Of a stretch of DNA of 64,000 nucleotides, positions 61,378 through 64,000 are shown one piece after another (the first letter of the stretch is position 1; every line of letters begins with the position of its first letter). Origin of the DNA: Gordionus sp. m RMFG-2023 (taxonomy: Eukaryota > Nematomorpha > Gordioida > Chordodea > Parachordodidae); the NCBI RefSeq assembly GCF_954871325.1, contig NC_088777.1, positions 7,789,366 through 7,853,365 on the forward strand, in the 5' to 3' direction. The translations under genes were made by a program, and so were the position numbers. The notes under the pieces are model-generated. The model was not told the DNA's origin. It did no database searches and saw only the letters and a program-made list of their open reading frames with translations.

Positions 61378-64000
61378 TTAATTTAGGCCATATTTTAGCA
61401 TGTATTGTAAATGTTCCTTTAGGTGTTTCTTGTTTTTGCTAAGTGCCATGAAATCTGCAAACGAGAGGTTAATCAGGTCCATATCTTTCAAACATTTCGC
61501 CAACCAATAGTATTTAGGGTTTTTCCTCCTACCGTCAGGGCACCATTTCAAGGACGAGAATATCATATTTTCCTGCGAGTGTCTTAAGCTATGGCCTAGT
61601 AATTCTAGTCTCCTCAAGGGTATGAGACGATTGATTGGTAGGATGTCGCATCTATTCCAGAGCGTTGTATTTGATGTGTTGTATGGGTAATACGTTTTGG
61701 TGATTCTTCTAAGGCATTTGTTTATAAAAGTTTGAATTGTGCTGATGTTACTTTTTGAGTCTTGCCAAGTCTCCAGGCCGTAGGTAAAAATGGGTACAAT
61801 TAGGGATTTGAAGAGTCTTATTTTTAAATTAGTTGATATTTGGTTGGATGACCATAACTTCGACAGTTGATGATAGCGGAGTCTCGCATTCTTCGTTCTC
61901 GAATTCGTGTCTAAAAAGGTGAGGCCTAATGACGTTATCCTGGTTCCTAGGTATTTAAAATCAGACACTAATTCTATCGTATTACCCTCAAAGTTAAAGG
62001 GGTTTAAGTGACTCGCGTCAGTATTTGAGGTGATTAGTTTGGTTTTTGTGTAGTTTACTCTTAGACCATATCCATCACAGTTGTTGACAAATAATGATAA
62101 AATATTTCTTAATTTGTATTCTGAGTTGGCTAGAATACATACGTCGTCAGCATAACATAGAAAGTTTAAAGAGTTGTGCATATCATTGAGGTGTTGTTGC
62201 TCACTGTAATATGTGTTGAGTGCATATTCCTGTTTAAAAGATTTATTTAGGATATCATTCATTATTACATTAAAAATAATCGGTGAAAGGATGCATCCTT
62301 GTTTGAGGCCTCTATTTGCTTTAAAAGGTTGCGACTTCATATTTAAATGCTGAGGAACTACTCTATGATTGTCGTAAATTATCTTAATTAGCGCTATCAG
62401 ATGTTTATCTATTCCAATGTTTTCCAGCAAGGGCCATATCTTATTCTGAATTATGGAGTCAAAGGCTTGACTTAAATCAATCATCAGGGCAAAAATGGGG
62501 GATTTATGCATTCTGGCCTTTTCCAGAATGACCGTAAGTGCCATGGTCAACTCCGTAGTATTTCTGCCCTTCCTGTATGATGTAATAGCATTAGAAAGGA
62601 ATCTGTTAATGATTGGTTTAATCCTGACTGATATGATGTATGTGAACATTTTTAGTGTGACTGGAATTAGTGCAATACCTCTGTAATCTTTAAGGCAGTT
62701 TGGGGACTTATTTTTAGGGAAGTTTAGTATGATTGATGTCATCCATTCATCAGGAAACTTGCCCGTATTCCAAATCTCCCTAAAGAGGGGAAGTAGTAAG
62801 CTGGCACTTAGGTCTACCTCTATCTTCCAGAGTTCTGCAAAAATTCCATCCGTTCCAGCTGCTTTATGCATTTTTAGACATTTGATGGCACCGACTATAT
62901 CAGACTTGTTCAAATTCTGATTGGGTGATTGGAAGGGGTAGTCACATCTAGGTCTAGGCCATCTCGTTTTGTAGAGGTTCATGTAGTGGTCTATCCATAA
63001 GTCTAATTGTTCCTTAGGGTCAGTTATAATCTTGTTGTTTAATTGTAGTCTTGGTAAAGGATTGGTTTTAAAGGTGGTTAGTAGTTTTAGAGATTGGAAG
63101 GCCTTATAAATATTATTATTATCAAAATTGAATTGGATAGAATTCGATAAGTTAGCAATGAACAGTCTTTTGTCAGCTCTTATGCGGTGGGTAATGAACC
63201 TCCTGTGATGTCTTGCGAATTGATGGTGGGATATATTTGTTGTAAGATTCTTAATTATTTGTATTGTTGAAGGGGTGAGCCACTCTCTGCGCTTGGTGCG
63301 TGGTCTTAAGCATGATGTTATACTACCTAATACATTCTGCTTAATGTCCTTCCAGGTCAGGTTTGGGTTTATCATGCCATTTGCTGAGTTTCTCCATGAT
63401 GTTAATTTAGAGACGAACTCTTCTTTCACCTCTAAGTCATTTAGTTGTGCCAAGTCTTTTCTAGCAATGTATTTTACAGTGGTGAGACTGCTCTGTCTAG
63501 TGTGGTTTGGGAAGATACTGTTGTTAATTTTGAGTTCACAGCCCAGTGGATAATGATCAGTAAAAAGTGTAAGGTTAAGTTTACTGATTACCCTGATGTC
63601 TTTCACCCATTTGAAAATCTTAGTGGAAATTATAAAGAAATCTATCTGTGAGGTAGTGCCAAAGGAAGGGCTCTTGTAAGTCATGATGTGATGAGTTGGG
63701 TGATTGAAGAAAGTATTACCAATTTTCAAGTTGAAAAACTCGCAGATTTCTATTAACCTTTTACCGTTGGGGTTCGTGCTTTGTATTAATGTGGCGTTTC
63801 CAAGGCAGGAAGAGTTCTTAGATTTACCTACCGAAGCATTGAAGTCACCTGCTAGAATGATGCCATCCCGATGCGGTAGTTCCTTTAAGACATTCTCCAA
63901 TTCCATATAGAAAACGCTATCATTGTGAGGCGCATATATATTAAGCAAATGGACTTTTTTGTATCCTAAGTTTAGGGTGAGGCAGCATATTCGGCTGGAT
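61378..64000 (-). CDS. APE-type LINE endonuclease-reverse transcriptase, partial
   Basis: Open from the window end to the TAA at 61,378-61,380, about 870 codons with no stop; the N-terminus lies outside the window. Counting from the codon at 63,948: AP-endonuclease-like domain (LNIYAPHND at the start, LAGDFNAS near 30, TSQIDFF near 100, FTDHYPLG near 130), reverse transcriptase (KDYRGIALIPV near 415, DLSQAFDS near 490, GLKQGCILSP near 550, FLCYADDVCILA near 597) and the usual C-terminal GLETWQ/CLRRI thumb region near 735-755. The order endonuclease then RT and the YADD motif place it among RTE/CR1-like non-LTR elements; the exact clade is uncertain. The frame is intact, suggesting recent activity. 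It makes the enzyme for target-primed reverse transcription. Confidence 0.9.
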   Translation of the reverse strand, partial: SSRICCLTLNLGYKKVHLLNIYAPHNDSVFYMELENVLKELPHRDGIILAGDFNASVGKSKNSSCLGNATLIQSTNPNGKRLIEICEFFNLKIGNTFFNHPTHHIMTYKSPSFGTTSQIDFFIISTKIFKWVKDIRVISKLNLTLFTDHYPLGCELKINNSIFPNHTRQSSLTTVKYIARKDLAQLNDLEVKEEFVSKLTSWRNSANGMINPNLTWKDIKQNVLGSITSCLRPRTKRREWLTPSTIQIIKNLTTNISHHQFARHHRRFITHRIRADKRLFIANLSNSIQFNFDNNNIYKAFQSLKLLTTFKTNPLPRLQLNNKIITDPKEQLDLWIDHYMNLYKTRWPRPRCDYPFQSPNQNLNKSDIVGAIKCLKMHKAAGTDGIFAELWKIEVDLSASLLLPLFREIWNTGKFPDEWMTSIILNFPKNKSPNCLKDYRGIALIPVTLKMFTYIISVRIKPIINRFLSNAITSYRKGRNTTELTMALTVILEKARMHKSPIFALMIDLSQAFDSIIQNKIWPLLENIGIDKHLIALIKIIYDNHRVVPQHLNMKSQPFKANRGLKQGCILSPIIFNVIMNDILNKSFKQEYALNTYYSEQQHLNDMHNSLNFLCYADDVCILANSEYKLRNILSLFVNNCDGYGLRVNYTKTKLITSNTDASHLNPFNFEGNTIELVSDFKYLGTRITSLGLTFLDTNSRTKNARLRYHQLSKLWSSNQISTNLKIRLFKSLIVPIFTYGLETWQDSKSNISTIQTFINKCLRRITKTYYPYNTSNTTLWNRCDILPINRLIPLRRLELLGHSLRHSQENMIFSSLKWCPDGRRKNPKYYWLAKCLKDMDLINLSFADFMALSKNKKHLKEHLQYMLKYGLN

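Overview
This is a eukaryotic, almost certainly invertebrate animal, nuclear window. It is very AT-rich, its genes are split by many short and long introns, and it is crowded with DNA transposons (hAT, pogo), LINEs and long microsatellites. I cannot name the species. Small secreted Gly/Tyr-rich peptides resembling nematode YGGYG peptides, together with a secreted M13 peptidase, suggest an ecdysozoan or similar animal, but this is only a guess.

There are two kinds of host gene. (1) A family of tiny two-exon genes encodes secreted Gly-Tyr-rich peptides. Exon 1 is always 39 nt (MKSF[TIA]SI....V); a phase-0 intron follows; exon 2 supplies the rest of the signal peptide, a Q-initial mature end and a YGG-type repeat that usually ends YPYYG. 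Copies lie at 3,800-4,072 (minus strand) and 6,893, 9,776, 11,373, 25,562, 30,552, 49,910 and 51,861 (plus strand). There is also a beheaded copy at 12,419, three exon-2 relics and one deletion scar. A TATAAAA box stands 112-142 bp upstream of each start codon. (2) One complete 18-exon gene at 33,322-48,371 encodes a 736-residue M13 (neprilysin/endothelin-converting-enzyme-like) zinc peptidase with a signal peptide. All its phases join, and every key motif is present. It sits inside the peptide cluster, on the same strand as most of the peptide genes.

Layout: 0-3.7 kb is AT-rich with relics. 3.8-12.5 kb holds peptide genes A-E, with a GCGAATGCATT-rich inverted-repeat element between B and C. 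12.5-17.4 kb holds hAT-like pieces, a 4-unit tandem repeat and a tRNA-type SINE head. 17,430-19,648 is a pogo element with TA duplications and a transposase that ends in a PHD finger. 20,184-21,310 is a non-autonomous hAT. 22.3-31.8 kb is a ~5 kb tandem duplication, each half carrying a 2.1 kb hAT relic and one peptide gene. 33.3-48.4 kb is the M13 gene, whose introns hold huge pyrimidine microsatellites, MITEs and a second copy of the hAT. 49.2-52.2 kb holds peptide genes H and I. 54.5-60.1 kb is a decayed LINE split by a 2.9 kb palindrome, with hAT elements inserted in both. 60.7-64.0 kb is a minus-strand APE-type LINE with an open ORF that runs off the window.

The secreted peptides and the secreted peptidase may act together outside the cell, but the sequence shows only that they are neighbours.
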